Part shown: piece by piece, positions 26,689-34,929 of the stretch
How the letters are laid out: each line of letters begins with the position of its first letter
Position numbering within the stretch: the stretch's first letter is position 1
Assembly: GCA_018609045.1 (NCBI GenBank)
Contig: JABAYK010000147.1
Span: 1-36,746, forward strand
Direction of reading: 5' to 3'
DNA length: 36,746 nucleotides
Source of the DNA: Flavobacteriales bacterium
GTDB taxonomy: Bacteria > Bacteroidota > Bacteroidia > Flavobacteriales_G > Salibacteraceae
Program-made: the position numbers and the translations under genes
Notes under the pieces: generated by a model
What the model saw: the letters and a program-made list of their open reading frames with translations, nothing else
Databases searched by the model: none
What the model was told of the DNA's origin: nothing

Positions 26689-26696
26689 CAAATATA
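26689..26696 (-). promoter_or_regulatory. Candidate -7 box (TATATTTG) for the TerB-like gene
   Basis: This is an exact TANNTTTG match on the minus strand, 14 bp before the ATG. No clear TTG lies about 19 bp upstream, so it is supported by the -7 element alone. Confidence 0.35.
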
Positions 26697-26749
26697 AAGA
26701 AAAGATAATTAGAATTAACTAAAGTTTTTAACAATATAAATAATTGATT

Positions 26750-28105
26750 TTATGCAAGATACAGCATCCTCCCTACAATAAAATAAATAAAAAGGCCTAA
26801 AATATCATTTACTGTAGTAATAAATGGGCCAGTTGCTAAAGCGGGGTCAATTTTATATTTATTAAGCAAAAGAGGCACCAAAGTACCAAATAAGGCAGCG
26901 AATAATATTACTGCAAACAACGAAATACTAACCGTGTAACTTAACACTAAAGAATCTGAGGCAATTAGGTTATAACATAAAATTAAGCTTGCACAAACAA
27001 AACCATTGAACAACGCAACAGAAAATTCTTTGGATAACTTTGGACCTATTCCTCCCATACCTAAAGAGTTGTTGGCAAGGCCTTGAACAATAATTGCCGA
27101 AGATTGCACTCCAACATTTCCACCCATTGCCGCAATTAATGGAATAAAAAATGCCATTTGAGGCATTATTTTTAAATCTTCTTCATATAGGCCAATAACC
27201 CGAGCTCCAAAAATTCCTCCAATTAATCCAAGAACTAACCATGGCAACCTTGCACGTGTATTAACCCAAATGCTATCTGATGAGTCTACAGTATCACTTA
27301 AACCTGAAGCCATTTGATAATCCTTTTCAGCCTCTTCTCTAATTACATCTACAACGTCATCAATTGTAATTCTACCCACGAGTCTGCCTAACTCGTCTAA
27401 AACTGGTAAAGCAACCAAATCGTACTTTTCCATAAGATTCGCAACCTCATCAGAAGGAGTGTAGGTTTTGCAGGTAATTAAACCAGTTTCATAAATATCG
27501 GCTATTTTTTTATCGGCTGTTGCTGTAAGAATTTTTTTAAGTGAGAGTCTACCTAATAGTTTTTCGTGGTCATCAACCACATAAATTGTATAAATATGGT
27601 CAACGTTTTCGGCTTGTTTTCGCATTTCACGAATACACTGCTTTACACTCCAATTTTCATTTACTTCAACCAATTCTTTACCCATTAAGGCACCTGCTGT
27701 TCCTTCTTGAAAATTTAAAAGGTCAACAATATCTTCTGCCTGCTCTTGGTCTTCAAGGCATGCAATTACTTCTTCTCTTTCGTGTTGAGGAAGCACAGCA
27801 ATTACATCTGCGGCATCATCAGACTCAAGATTTTCTATAAAAATTTCTGCAATTTGCTTTGAAGTGAAAGCTGCTATATGCTTGTCTCTGATGTCTTCAT
27901 CAATATTTATCAAAACCTCAGAAGCTTTTTCTGCATCTAAATATGAGTATAGAATTTTGGCTTCCTCTATTTCTAATTCCTCAACAATTTCTGCAATATC
28001 TGCCGCATGCAACTCACCAACAAGGCTTATTACTTCTTGCTCGGAAGAAGATTGAAGCGACGACCTTAATTGGTCTAAAAATTCTCTGGTTAATTGAAAC
28101 TGCAT
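26750..28105 (-). CDS. mgtE: Magnesium transporter MgtE
   Basis: This 451-residue homodimeric Mg2+ channel lies in the inner membrane. The N-terminal superhelical domain (residues 1-130) holds repeats such as AADIAEIVEELEIEEAKILY and DDAADVIAVLPQHEREEV. It is followed by tandem CBS domains (about 135-255), which sense cytoplasmic Mg2+. The membrane domain from about residue 285 has five helices and contains GGNVGVQSSAIIVQG and the pore segment PFITTVNDILGLFIYF with the conserved Mg2+-binding Asp. Both ends fit the family length. It starts 31 bp after the end of rsmA on the same strand. Confidence 0.96.
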   Translation of the reverse strand: MQFQLTREFLDQLRSSLQSSSEQEVISLVGELHAADIAEIVEELEIEEAKILYSYLDAEKASEVLINIDEDIRDKHIAAFTSKQIAEIFIENLESDDAADVIAVLPQHEREEVIACLEDQEQAEDIVDLLNFQEGTAGALMGKELVEVNENWSVKQCIREMRKQAENVDHIYTIYVVDDHEKLLGRLSLKKILTATADKKIADIYETGLITCKTYTPSDEVANLMEKYDLVALPVLDELGRLVGRITIDDVVDVIREEAEKDYQMASGLSDTVDSSDSIWVNTRARLPWLVLGLIGGIFGARVIGLYEEDLKIMPQMAFFIPLIAAMGGNVGVQSSAIIVQGLANNSLGMGGIGPKLSKEFSVALFNGFVCASLILCYNLIASDSLVLSYTVSISLFAVILFAALFGTLVPLLLNKYKIDPALATGPFITTVNDILGLFIYFIVGRMLYLA

Positions 28106-28125
28106 ATTACTTTAACAAGCGGTTG

Positions 28126-28133
28126 CAAAAGTA
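28126..28133 (-). promoter_or_regulatory. Candidate -7 box (TACTTTTG) for mgtE
   Basis: This is an exact TANNTTTG match on the minus strand, 20 bp before the mgtE ATG in the 31-bp gap after rsmA. The -33 element is not clear, so mgtE may equally depend on readthrough from upstream. Confidence 0.35.
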
Positions 28134-28136
28134 ATA

Positions 28137-28904
28137 TTAATTAGGGGTGTTATATAAAGCCTTTGTTAAGTCTATAAAATCTTGCACAGAAAGCTGCTCG
28201 GGACGGAGTTTTAAAAAAGGATGATCAAAATTAGGTATAGCTGAAATTAGTAAGCCTAAGGAGTTTTTAATTGTTTTTCTTCTATGGTTAAAAGCCATTT
28301 TTACCACACGATGCAAATCTGAATAAGGAACCTCAATTTCAGTTTTGATTCTTTCTAAAATTATTACTGAAGACCTAACCTTTGGCGGCGGATAAAAAGA
28401 ATCAGGCTCTACATAAAAGAGCGTTTTTGCGCTGAAATATGCTTGACCAAGAACACTTAAAATACCATATTGCTTTGAACCATGTAATGAGCAAATTCTA
28501 TCGGCCACTTCTTTTTGAAACATGCCAATCATTACAGGGATTTTATCTCTGCTTTCAATTAGTTTAAAAACAATTTGGGTAGAAATGTTGTAAGGAAAGT
28601 TACCCGCCAACATAAATTCTTCGCCATCAAAAATTTGGGAAACCTCAAATCTTAAAAAATCTCCTTTTAACAGTTGATCAACGGTAACAATTTTATTTTC
28701 AAGAAGATATTCGTGTGATTCTCTATCAATCTCAACACATTTAAACTTATCTTTTGAAGATAAACTTTGGGTTAATATTCCTTTTCCTGGACCAATTTCA
28801 AGCACAGGAAAATCAAAACTTTGAATTTGTTGAATAATATTTTGGGTAACCTCAGGATTGGTTAAAAAATGCTGACCGAATTGTTTTTTGGGCTTAACGT
28901 TCAT
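28137..28904 (-). CDS. rsmA: 16S rRNA dimethyladenosine transferase RsmA (KsgA)
   Basis: This 255-residue methyltransferase dimethylates two adjacent adenines in the 3' hairpin of 16S rRNA during late 30S assembly. The ATG at 28904 gives the family N-terminus MNVKPKKQFGQHFL; a TTG two codons earlier is less likely. The SAM-binding motif is VLEIGPGKGILTQ (GPGKG at 38-42), the acidic strand is CVEIDRE, and the catalytic motif is NFPYNIS at 102-108. The C-terminal domain has FYPPPKVRSSVIILER and MAFNHRRKTIKNSL. The start overlaps the end of the DUF4286 gene by 11 bp. Confidence 0.97.
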   Translation of the reverse strand: MNVKPKKQFGQHFLTNPEVTQNIIQQIQSFDFPVLEIGPGKGILTQSLSSKDKFKCVEIDRESHEYLLENKIVTVDQLLKGDFLRFEVSQIFDGEEFMLAGNFPYNISTQIVFKLIESRDKIPVMIGMFQKEVADRICSLHGSKQYGILSVLGQAYFSAKTLFYVEPDSFYPPPKVRSSVIILERIKTEIEVPYSDLHRVVKMAFNHRRKTIKNSLGLLISAIPNFDHPFLKLRPEQLSVQDFIDLTKALYNTPN

Positions 28905-29202
28905 CCACAATTTCTAGAAGTGTTCTAAAGGTAACAAATTTATCTTTATATCTTAAAGTATGTTTTGTTTGTAATTGAGGGGCATGCTTTTGCTGATATT
29001 CTTCTAAATCTTGATGGTTAGCGCATTTGTACTGTATTGAATAATTTACGCCATCCTCATCATCTACTAATATTTTGGCAAAACGATTTTCTAAGAAAAA
29101 GCCGGTTTCCATTACCTCAGGTATATGAACAGTTTTCATCCATTTTACCCATTCATCATGAACATCGTTTTCTATTTTTATGGTAACATTGTAAATAATC
29201 AT
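28894..29202 (-). CDS. DUF4286 family protein
   Basis: This 102-residue cytoplasmic protein has the DUF4286 pattern: MIIYNVTIKIE, then HDEWVKWMKTVHIPEVMETG, then YSIQYKCANHQDLEEYQQKHAP, and DKFVTFRTLLE near the end. The compact alternating strands and helices suggest a ferredoxin-like (antibiotic monooxygenase-like) fold, which is inference. The function is unknown. It overlaps the TPR gene upstream by 4 bp and rsmA downstream by 11 bp. It is thus tightly coupled to rsmA, a neighbourhood I recall in other Bacteroidota. Confidence 0.85.
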   Translation of the reverse strand: MIIYNVTIKIENDVHDEWVKWMKTVHIPEVMETGFFLENRFAKILVDDEDGVNYSIQYKCANHQDLEEYQQKHAPQLQTKHTLRYKDKFVTFRTLLEIVDER

Positions 29203-31052
29203 TGTTCTAAGTTATCTCCTCTAAGTAATCTGAATCTTTTTCTTGCCTCCACCACAAACATACTGTTGGGGTAATTTAGAAGTAAATCTTGGCATTTTTC
29301 CATTGCTTTTTCTTTGTTATTTAGAGGACCCTCATAAAGTTCTGCTAAATAAAAAGTGGCATTATCTGCAGTAATATCTGTGGGATGGTCTTTTAAAACT
29401 TGTAGCAAGAATTGCTCTGCCTTTTCTAAGTTATTTTGCTTTAAACTAATTTGGTATTTTCTCATTAAAACTTCATCTGCCAAAGCATGGCCAGGAAAAG
29501 TGGTAGTTATTGAGTCTAAAATTCCCCAAGCTTTATCTTTATTATTCTGATAGATTCTCAAATCTGCTCTAGCAAACATTTGCATTGCTATTTCATTTGA
29601 ATCTAAACCAGTATTATCTGTAATCAACAAGGAAAGTTCCATTGCATCATTCGCAATTAATTTTGAAGTACTTCCTTTTAAAACATCTAATTGAGCTTTG
29701 GCCCAGCTAAAATCAGCAACATAATAACTAACCTTCGCATTTCTAAATTTGGCTTGTTCGCCAAGTTGGTCGTACTTAAATGATTTATCTACTTGAGAGT
29801 ATAACAATGATGCATCCCAAACTAAATTTTTAAGCATATAAACATCTGCTAATATTAGTTTGCTCATTCCTCTTTCTTCAGGCGAAACAGATTGATTTTT
29901 TAGAATATCTGTTAAAATTGTAATTGCTGTGTCGGCATTATTCAAGAAAAAAGCCTCTAAGTGGGCAAAGTCACGGTAAATTTTTGCTGTTCTAGCATTC
30001 AAGAATAATTCTTCAATGGTTTTAAGATAGGCACCTTTTAATTTTAAAACATCTTCTGCTCTATAGTTTGGAGTATTGTATAGCTTTTCTTTTAAAACAT
30101 CCATCAAACTAATTCGCGCCTCAGTGTAATAAGGAGATTTTTTGCCTTTTGTAACAACATAATCATAAGATTCAATAGCAACATCTAATTGTTGGTTAGA
30201 TATGGCTATGTTAGCCAAATTAATAAGTCTTTCGCCAGATTCGTTAAGCCTTTTATCTAAAGCTTTGGTTTGAAGCAATGCGGCACTATAATTACCTTCT
30301 TGCATGTAAACCCAAATAAGTAATTCTGAAAAGACAGGTTTACCTGGATGTTTTTGAATTAGTTTTATTAACTCTTGTTTAAGTAATGAGTTTTGCTCGC
30401 TGCCTTGTTCAAATGCAAAATTTCTGGCTAATTCGTTTTGAACAGATTGTAAATAATTTTCGCTAAGCAATAAAACAGATAAATACTCATTTACCATTTC
30501 TTGGTACCTTTTTAACTGACCAAAAAGGCGTGCTTTTTCAAAGTTAAAGGGATAAGTTCCGTTTAATAACTTATCTCCTTTGGTATAAGTTTGAAGGGCA
30601 TAATTAAATTCTCCATTATTCTGAAACGCATTTGCCAATTCTATTACACTGCTGCTAATGGGTGGAAGTTCCTCAATTGTCTCAACAAATTGCTTATCGG
30701 CTTTTTTTGGGTCTCCCTCAAACTTGTAAACCATTCCATAATCAACCTTATAGCTTAGGTTATTTGGATTAATATTCATTTGAAGCTTAACTAACTTTTT
30801 GGCATCTTTATAACTTTTTAAGTTAACCAAACAATCTAAATAATATTGGTAAAAAAAGTCTGAGTATGACTCCTTGTATAGCTTTTCGTAATAAAGAACA
30901 GCTTTTTCAAAATCTTCTTCTTGAAAATAATAAGCAGCTAACTGCTGATCTGTTGTTGGTTGAGAAATACCAATAAGAGAAAGGGTGCTTAGCAGCACAC
31001 TAAAGGTAAATTTAAAAAACCTTATTTTATTTATTTTCAAGTATTTGTTCAA
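29199..31052 (-). CDS. Tetratricopeptide-repeat protein, exported
   Basis: Up to 617 residues. The start is uncertain: no ATG is available, and the TTG at 31052 and the TTG at 31040 both precede a signal peptide (KFTFSVLLSTLSLIGISQP). The mature part is a long array of TPR helices, for example AAYYFQEEDFEKAVLYYEKLY near the N-terminus, SSSVIELANAFQNNGEFNYALQ, and DNATFYLAELYEG with KEKAMEKCQDLLLNYPN at the C-terminus. TPR arrays hold protein partners; this one would sit in the periplasm. It overlaps the upstream lipoprotein gene by 14-26 bp and the DUF4286 gene by 4 bp. Partners are unknown. Confidence 0.85.
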   Translation of the reverse strand: MNKYLKINKIRFFKFTFSVLLSTLSLIGISQPTTDQQLAAYYFQEEDFEKAVLYYEKLYKESYSDFFYQYYLDCLVNLKSYKDAKKLVKLQMNINPNNLSYKVDYGMVYKFEGDPKKADKQFVETIEELPPISSSVIELANAFQNNGEFNYALQTYTKGDKLLNGTYPFNFEKARLFGQLKRYQEMVNEYLSVLLLSENYLQSVQNELARNFAFEQGSEQNSLLKQELIKLIQKHPGKPVFSELLIWVYMQEGNYSAALLQTKALDKRLNESGERLINLANIAISNQQLDVAIESYDYVVTKGKKSPYYTEARISLMDVLKEKLYNTPNYRAEDVLKLKGAYLKTIEELFLNARTAKIYRDFAHLEAFFLNNADTAITILTDILKNQSVSPEERGMSKLILADVYMLKNLVWDASLLYSQVDKSFKYDQLGEQAKFRNAKVSYYVADFSWAKAQLDVLKGSTSKLIANDAMELSLLITDNTGLDSNEIAMQMFARADLRIYQNNKDKAWGILDSITTTFPGHALADEVLMRKYQISLKQNNLEKAEQFLLQVLKDHPTDITADNATFYLAELYEGPLNNKEKAMEKCQDLLLNYPNSMFVVEARKRFRLLRGDNLEQ

Positions 31053-31557
31053 CGCCTTTTTTTAATTCATCGTACCTTTTAAAAGTACCTTTATACCAAG
31101 CAGTAATATTATCTGAAGATTCTTTAAGTCTTGCAATTGATTCTTTTTCTGATGAGAAATAATTGTTGAAATGCTCATCAATTATTAGTCCGTTTTTAAC
31201 ATCTTCCTTTAGGTTTTCTAATTGGGTTTTGGAGTAACCAATTTGCCCAACTTGAAATTCGATATTTTGAACCAATTGCGTTAAAGTTTTTCGATACCTT
31301 TTAAAATCGGAGCAAAAAAACATTTGCTCTTTTGTTAGGGTATCTTTTGTTTGGTTTTGAACTTTAATAAGTAAATTTTGATTTTCATCAATTAACCTGT
31401 TCACCTTAGCAATGCTTACCATTTCCATGGAGTCTTCCACTGCCTCAATTACAGAATACAAGCTATCTACTCTATCTATTTTTTGTTTTTCGGCAGAACT
31501 ACATCCTCCAAAAACCATTAAAAAAATTACGAAACTTAAAAAAATAAAATACCTCAT
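31027..31557 (-). CDS. Putative lipoprotein, uncharacterised
   Basis: This 176-residue protein has a lipoprotein signal peptide (MRYFIFLSFVIFLMVFGGC, Cys19 in FGGC). A mature part rich in charged helices follows (SLYSVIEAVEDSMEMVSIAK, TLTQLVQNIEFQVGQIGYSK) and looks coiled-coil. I do not recognise a named family. The first base pair overlaps the end of serS and the 3' end overlaps the TPR gene. It and the TPR protein may therefore act together in the envelope, which is inference from context. Confidence 0.75.
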   Translation of the reverse strand: MRYFIFLSFVIFLMVFGGCSSAEKQKIDRVDSLYSVIEAVEDSMEMVSIAKVNRLIDENQNLLIKVQNQTKDTLTKEQMFFCSDFKRYRKTLTQLVQNIEFQVGQIGYSKTQLENLKEDVKNGLIIDEHFNNYFSSEKESIARLKESSDNITAWYKGTFKRYDELKKGVEQILENK

Positions 31558-32828
31558 TATTTAATGATTGAAATTCCCATGAATGGTTGCAATACCTTAG
31601 GAATATGAATTCCTTCTTCTGATTGATAATTCTCTAGCAATGCAGCCAAAACACGAGGCAAAGCTAAAGCACTTCCGTTTAAAGTGTGGCATAAATTGGT
31701 TTTTCCTTCTTCATCTCTATATCTTAACTTTAATCTATTTGCTTGAAAGCTTTCAAAGTTTGAAACTGAACTTACTTCCAGCCATCTATTTTGTGCTGCA
31801 GAATAAACTTCTAAATCGAAGGTTAATGCTGAAGTAAAACTTAAATCACCTCCACAAAGTTTTAAAACTCTATATTTTAATCCAAGTTTTTCTAATAGGC
31901 CTTTAGCATGCGCCAACATATCTTCTAAAATTTTGTAAGATTGGTCAGGATGAGCTATTTGAACTATTTCAACTTTATCAAATTGATGCAACCTGTTTAG
32001 CCCCCTTACATCTTTTCCGTATGAACCGGCTTCTCTTCTAAAACAAGGTGTATATCCAGTAGATTTTATTGGCAAGTCGCTTTTATTCAAAATTTCATTC
32101 CTAAAAATATTGGTAATAGGAACTTCGGCTGTTGGAATTAAGTATAGGTTGTCTTCATTGGCAAAATACATTTGTCCTTCTTTATCAGGAAGTTGACCTG
32201 TACCAAAACCTGAAGCTTCGTTAACCAACAAAGGAGCTTGGTATTCAGTATAACCAGCTTTAATGGCCTCAGTAAGAAAAAAGTTTATTAATGCTCTTTG
32301 GTAAAGAGCGCCAAAACCTTTGTAAAAAGGAAAACCAGCTCCAGTAACCTTATTCCCTAATTCAAAATCAATTAGGTTAAACTTAGAAGCAATTTCCCAA
32401 TGAGGTATTTTGTTGAAACCATCAAATGGAATTTCACCATGTTCGAAAACTACTTCATTGTGCTGATCTGTTGAACCAGCTGGAACTTGGCTATTTGGAA
32501 TATTTGGAATGGTATACAAAAGGTTATTTAATTCCTCTTGAAATGTGTTAATATTCTCTTGCAGAACCTTAGTACTTTCCTTTAAATTGGAGGTTTGCTC
32601 TTTTAATTCATTTGCCTCCGAAGCTTTACCTTGTTTAAATAAATCGCCAATAGATTTTGCCAAAGAGTTTGCTTGTGCTTTTTGGCTTTCAAAATCTGTT
32701 TTTGCTTCCCGTAGTTTTTTATCAACTTCGAGTACAGAAGAAATAGTAGCTTTTGCATCAATATTTCTAACCTTTAATTTATCTATTATAAGGTCGGCAT
32801 TTTCTCTAATAAATTGAATTTGAAGCAT
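31557..32828 (-). CDS. serS: Seryl-tRNA synthetase
   Basis: This 423-residue class II synthetase charges tRNA-Ser (and tRNA-Sec where present). The N-terminal antiparallel coiled-coil arm that grips the long variable arm spans about residues 30-105. The catalytic domain has motif 2 (CFRREAGSYGKDVRGLNRLHQF), here split as FRREAGSYGKD then LHQFDKVE, the serine-specific VSSVSNFESFQANRLKLRYR region, and motif 3 (TLNGSALALPRVLAALLE). The ATG at 32828 gives the standard N-terminus MLQIQFIRENAD. A strong terminator separates it from rpmA upstream. It appears to start the run leading to rsmA and mgtE. Confidence 0.98.
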   Translation of the reverse strand: MLQIQFIRENADLIIDKLKVRNIDAKATISSVLEVDKKLREAKTDFESQKAQANSLAKSIGDLFKQGKASEANELKEQTSNLKESTKVLQENINTFQEELNNLLYTIPNIPNSQVPAGSTDQHNEVVFEHGEIPFDGFNKIPHWEIASKFNLIDFELGNKVTGAGFPFYKGFGALYQRALINFFLTEAIKAGYTEYQAPLLVNEASGFGTGQLPDKEGQMYFANEDNLYLIPTAEVPITNIFRNEILNKSDLPIKSTGYTPCFRREAGSYGKDVRGLNRLHQFDKVEIVQIAHPDQSYKILEDMLAHAKGLLEKLGLKYRVLKLCGGDLSFTSALTFDLEVYSAAQNRWLEVSSVSNFESFQANRLKLRYRDEEGKTNLCHTLNGSALALPRVLAALLENYQSEEGIHIPKVLQPFMGISIIK

Positions 32829-32850
32829 TGGTTAAGTTTTAAAATTAAGC

Positions 32851-32878
32851 AAAAAAAAATCCCGAAGCTCGGGATTTT
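32851..32878 (-). terminator. Rho-independent terminator of the rplU-rpmA operon
   Basis: Read on the minus strand, a 10-bp perfect stem (AAAATCCCGA with TCGGGATTTT, loop GCT) runs into a tract of nine T. It lies 22 bp after the rpmA stop and 23 bp before the serS start. Confidence 0.92.
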
Positions 32879-32899
32879 CCTTAAAAATTATATTTCAAA

Positions 32900-33163
32900 T
32901 TAAGCTTCGGTAACTGATTCAACCGAAACAAACGATTTGTTATCTCTTTTTTTGGTAAAAACTACTTTACCATCGGTTAAAGCAAATAAGGTATGATCTT
33001 TACCAATTCCAACGTTTACACCTGGATGATGTTTTGTTCCTCTTTGACGAACAATAATATTGCCAGCTATAGCGGTTTGACCACCAAATATTTTTACACC
33101 TAATCGCTTACTTTCCGATTCTCTACCGTTCTTAGAACTACCTACACCTTTTTTATGTGCCAT
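32900..33163 (-). CDS. rpmA: 50S ribosomal protein L27
   Basis: This 87-residue protein is near the peptidyl-transferase centre of the 50S subunit. It begins [16 protein letters not shown], the uncleaved short N-terminal form, and continues with the family core [40 protein letters not shown] and DGKVVF. It lies 13 bp after rplU, the standard order, and is followed by a strong terminator. Confidence 0.98.
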   Translation of the reverse strand: MAHKKGVGSSKNGRESESKRLGVKIFGGQTAIAGNIIVRQRGTKHHPGVNVGIGKDHTLFALTDGKVVFTKKRDNKSFVSVESVTEA

Positions 33164-33176
33164 TATCTAAAAGTTT

Positions 33177-33617
33177 TTAAGATTCTTTATTTGAAGCATC
33201 TTCAGAAGCTTCTTTTTTAGTTTCTACTTTTTTTGGGGCTGCTTTAGCCTCAGCTTTTGACTCTTCGGCTAGTTTAGCCTTTGGAGCAGCTTTAGAAGCA
33301 GGTTTTGCGCTACCGATGCTTTCTATTAAAACTTCGGTAAGTTGTTGCCTATGACCATTTAATTTCTGGTAACCTTTTCTTCTTTTTTTCTTAAATACCA
33401 ACACTTTGTCGGCTTGTAAATGTTTCACTACTTTACCCTCAACGGAAACATTTGTGATAACTGGGGCGCCAACTTCTACTTTGCCATCATTGTCAACTAA
33501 AAGAACTCGGTCGAAAGAAACCTTTGAACCTTCTTCATTCTGTAAACGATGAACAAAAATTTGTTGATCTTTTTGCACTTTGAACTGCTGCCCTGCTATG
33601 TCTACTATTGCGTACAT
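33177..33617 (-). CDS. rplU: 50S ribosomal protein L21 with C-terminal extension
   Basis: This 146-residue protein has its L21 core in residues 1-103: MYAIVDIAGQQFKVQKDQ, DRVLLVDNDGKVEVGAP, and VFKKKRRKGYQKLNGHRQ, which contacts 23S rRNA, then TEVLIESI. The remaining 43 residues are a low-complexity Ala/Lys/Glu tail (SKAAPKAKLAEESKAEAK and on), longer than the usual L21 end. Such tails occur in Bacteroidota ribosomal proteins and are probably flexible. It is the first gene of the rplU-rpmA unit, with a clear promoter 31 bp upstream. Confidence 0.97.
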   Translation of the reverse strand: MYAIVDIAGQQFKVQKDQQIFVHRLQNEEGSKVSFDRVLLVDNDGKVEVGAPVITNVSVEGKVVKHLQADKVLVFKKKRRKGYQKLNGHRQQLTEVLIESIGSAKPASKAAPKAKLAEESKAEAKAAPKKVETKKEASEDASNKES

Positions 33618-33647
33618 GCTTATTAATTAGCTTTTTAAAATGGGATG

Positions 33648-33677
33648 CAAAATTAATTATTTAATTTACATTAACAA
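33648..33677 (-). promoter_or_regulatory. Promoter of rplU-rpmA (Bacteroidota type)
   Basis: On the minus strand a -33 TTG (33675-33677) is followed by exactly 19 bp and then TAATTTTG (33648-33655), an exact fit to TANNTTTG. The predicted transcript start near 33641 gives a leader of about 24 bases to the rplU ATG at 33617. Confidence 0.75.
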
Positions 33678-33693
33678 GTTGTTAATCTTAATT

Positions 33694-34899
33694 TTATTGA
33701 ACCATAATCGGATAACTTGAAAAAGCTTCCTCATTTTGCAGTTCTAAAAAGTAGAGACCTTTACCAATTTCTTGCAAATTTAGTTTTGTTGTTCCTACAA
33801 AAATTCCTTTTTTAACAATGCTTCCAACTACATTATAAACTTTATAATTAATTCGTTTTTGGGTGTTTAAAGTTATTTGAAACTCTCCATTATTAGGGTT
33901 TGGAAAGATTGAAGCTTCCATAGAAAATTCTGATTCATCAACACTAAAAGGTTCCCCATAAGTGTAAGGATCTGAAACATCAGAAATACAACCTGTTTTG
34001 GTAACCCTAACTTTAAAAACTCCATTTTGGCCATTAACCGCCAATTTTCTAGAGTTTAATCCAACTACAGAATCATTTTTAAACCACTCATAATCATCAC
34101 CTACAACTGTACATAACAAAGTATCAGATGTAAAAGGGAATACAGATGGTTTGGCTGGAACTGCATTTATTACTAAAGTAGCAGTATCTACTCCAACACA
34201 TCCTAAAGGGTCAGCAAAATAATAATTCACCAAATGAGAATCAGCACCGAAAATAGCTGGATCAAAAGTTGAAACTGTATCTGAATTATTCAAAACATAA
34301 ACTCCACCGCTTGGTGTGCCTCCTATCATGGTAAATGATGATTGATCTTCACAGATGCCCGAAAAGCTTACCAAATTAACATTTGGAGAAGGGTTTACAA
34401 CCAAGTTTGCACTAACAGAATCACTACATCCGGTATTGAAATCTATATATTTATATTGGATTGGATATGAACCAACTCCTCCTGTACTATCGATAAAAAA
34501 CAAGGAATTAAAGTAAATTCCTGAGCCAGAATAAGTTCCTCCAGTTGGACTACCTTGAGATAGTGAAACTAAAATATCACTTTCACAAACTGTAGGAAAA
34601 CTGCTCATACTTACAACCGGAGCAGCATTTACAGTAATACTTTGAGTTGTGTCATAAGTACCCGTAGCATCTATATAAGTATATGTTATTGTATAAGTTC
34701 CTGAACCTGCTGCACTTGGATTAAATGAATTCCCAATAACACCAACACCTGAGTAAACTCCACCAGATGGAGTTCCTGTATTTAAGGTAAAAGAACCTTC
34801 ATTTTCGCATATATCTGCAAAAGTAGGAAGCCCGACAACCTGAGCACTTAAGATAGAAACATTAAAAAAAATGGCTATTAAAAAAGTATAAATTTTCAT
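33694..34899 (-). CDS. Secreted Ig-like repeat protein with T9SS type A sorting domain
   Basis: This 401-residue protein has a signal peptide (MKIYTFLIAIFFNVSILSAQ). Three tandem repeats of about 75 residues begin near Cys31, Cys105 and Cys183, each with the pattern C-E, then a short strand, then TPSGGVYSG or SPTGGTYSG. An Ig-like module (YEWFKNDSVVG to CISDVSDPYTYG, residues about 255-315) is followed by a T9SS type A domain (SIFPNPNNGEFQITL, 330 on). It should be exported to the surface. Its last two modules parallel those of the 855-residue protein at 16393-18960. It starts 30 bp after the end of the oligoendopeptidase gene, so the two may share a transcript. Confidence 0.85.
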   Translation of the reverse strand: MKIYTFLIAIFFNVSILSAQVVGLPTFADICENEGSFTLNTGTPSGGVYSGVGVIGNSFNPSAAGSGTYTITYTYIDATGTYDTTQSITVNAAPVVSMSSFPTVCESDILVSLSQGSPTGGTYSGSGIYFNSLFFIDSTGGVGSYPIQYKYIDFNTGCSDSVSANLVVNPSPNVNLVSFSGICEDQSSFTMIGGTPSGGVYVLNNSDTVSTFDPAIFGADSHLVNYYFADPLGCVGVDTATLVINAVPAKPSVFPFTSDTLLCTVVGDDYEWFKNDSVVGLNSRKLAVNGQNGVFKVRVTKTGCISDVSDPYTYGEPFSVDESEFSMEASIFPNPNNGEFQITLNTQKRINYKVYNVVGSIVKKGIFVGTTKLNLQEIGKGLYFLELQNEEAFSSYPIMVQ

Positions 34900-34929
34900 G
34901 ATGTGAAATTTGCGACTAAATTAACTAAT

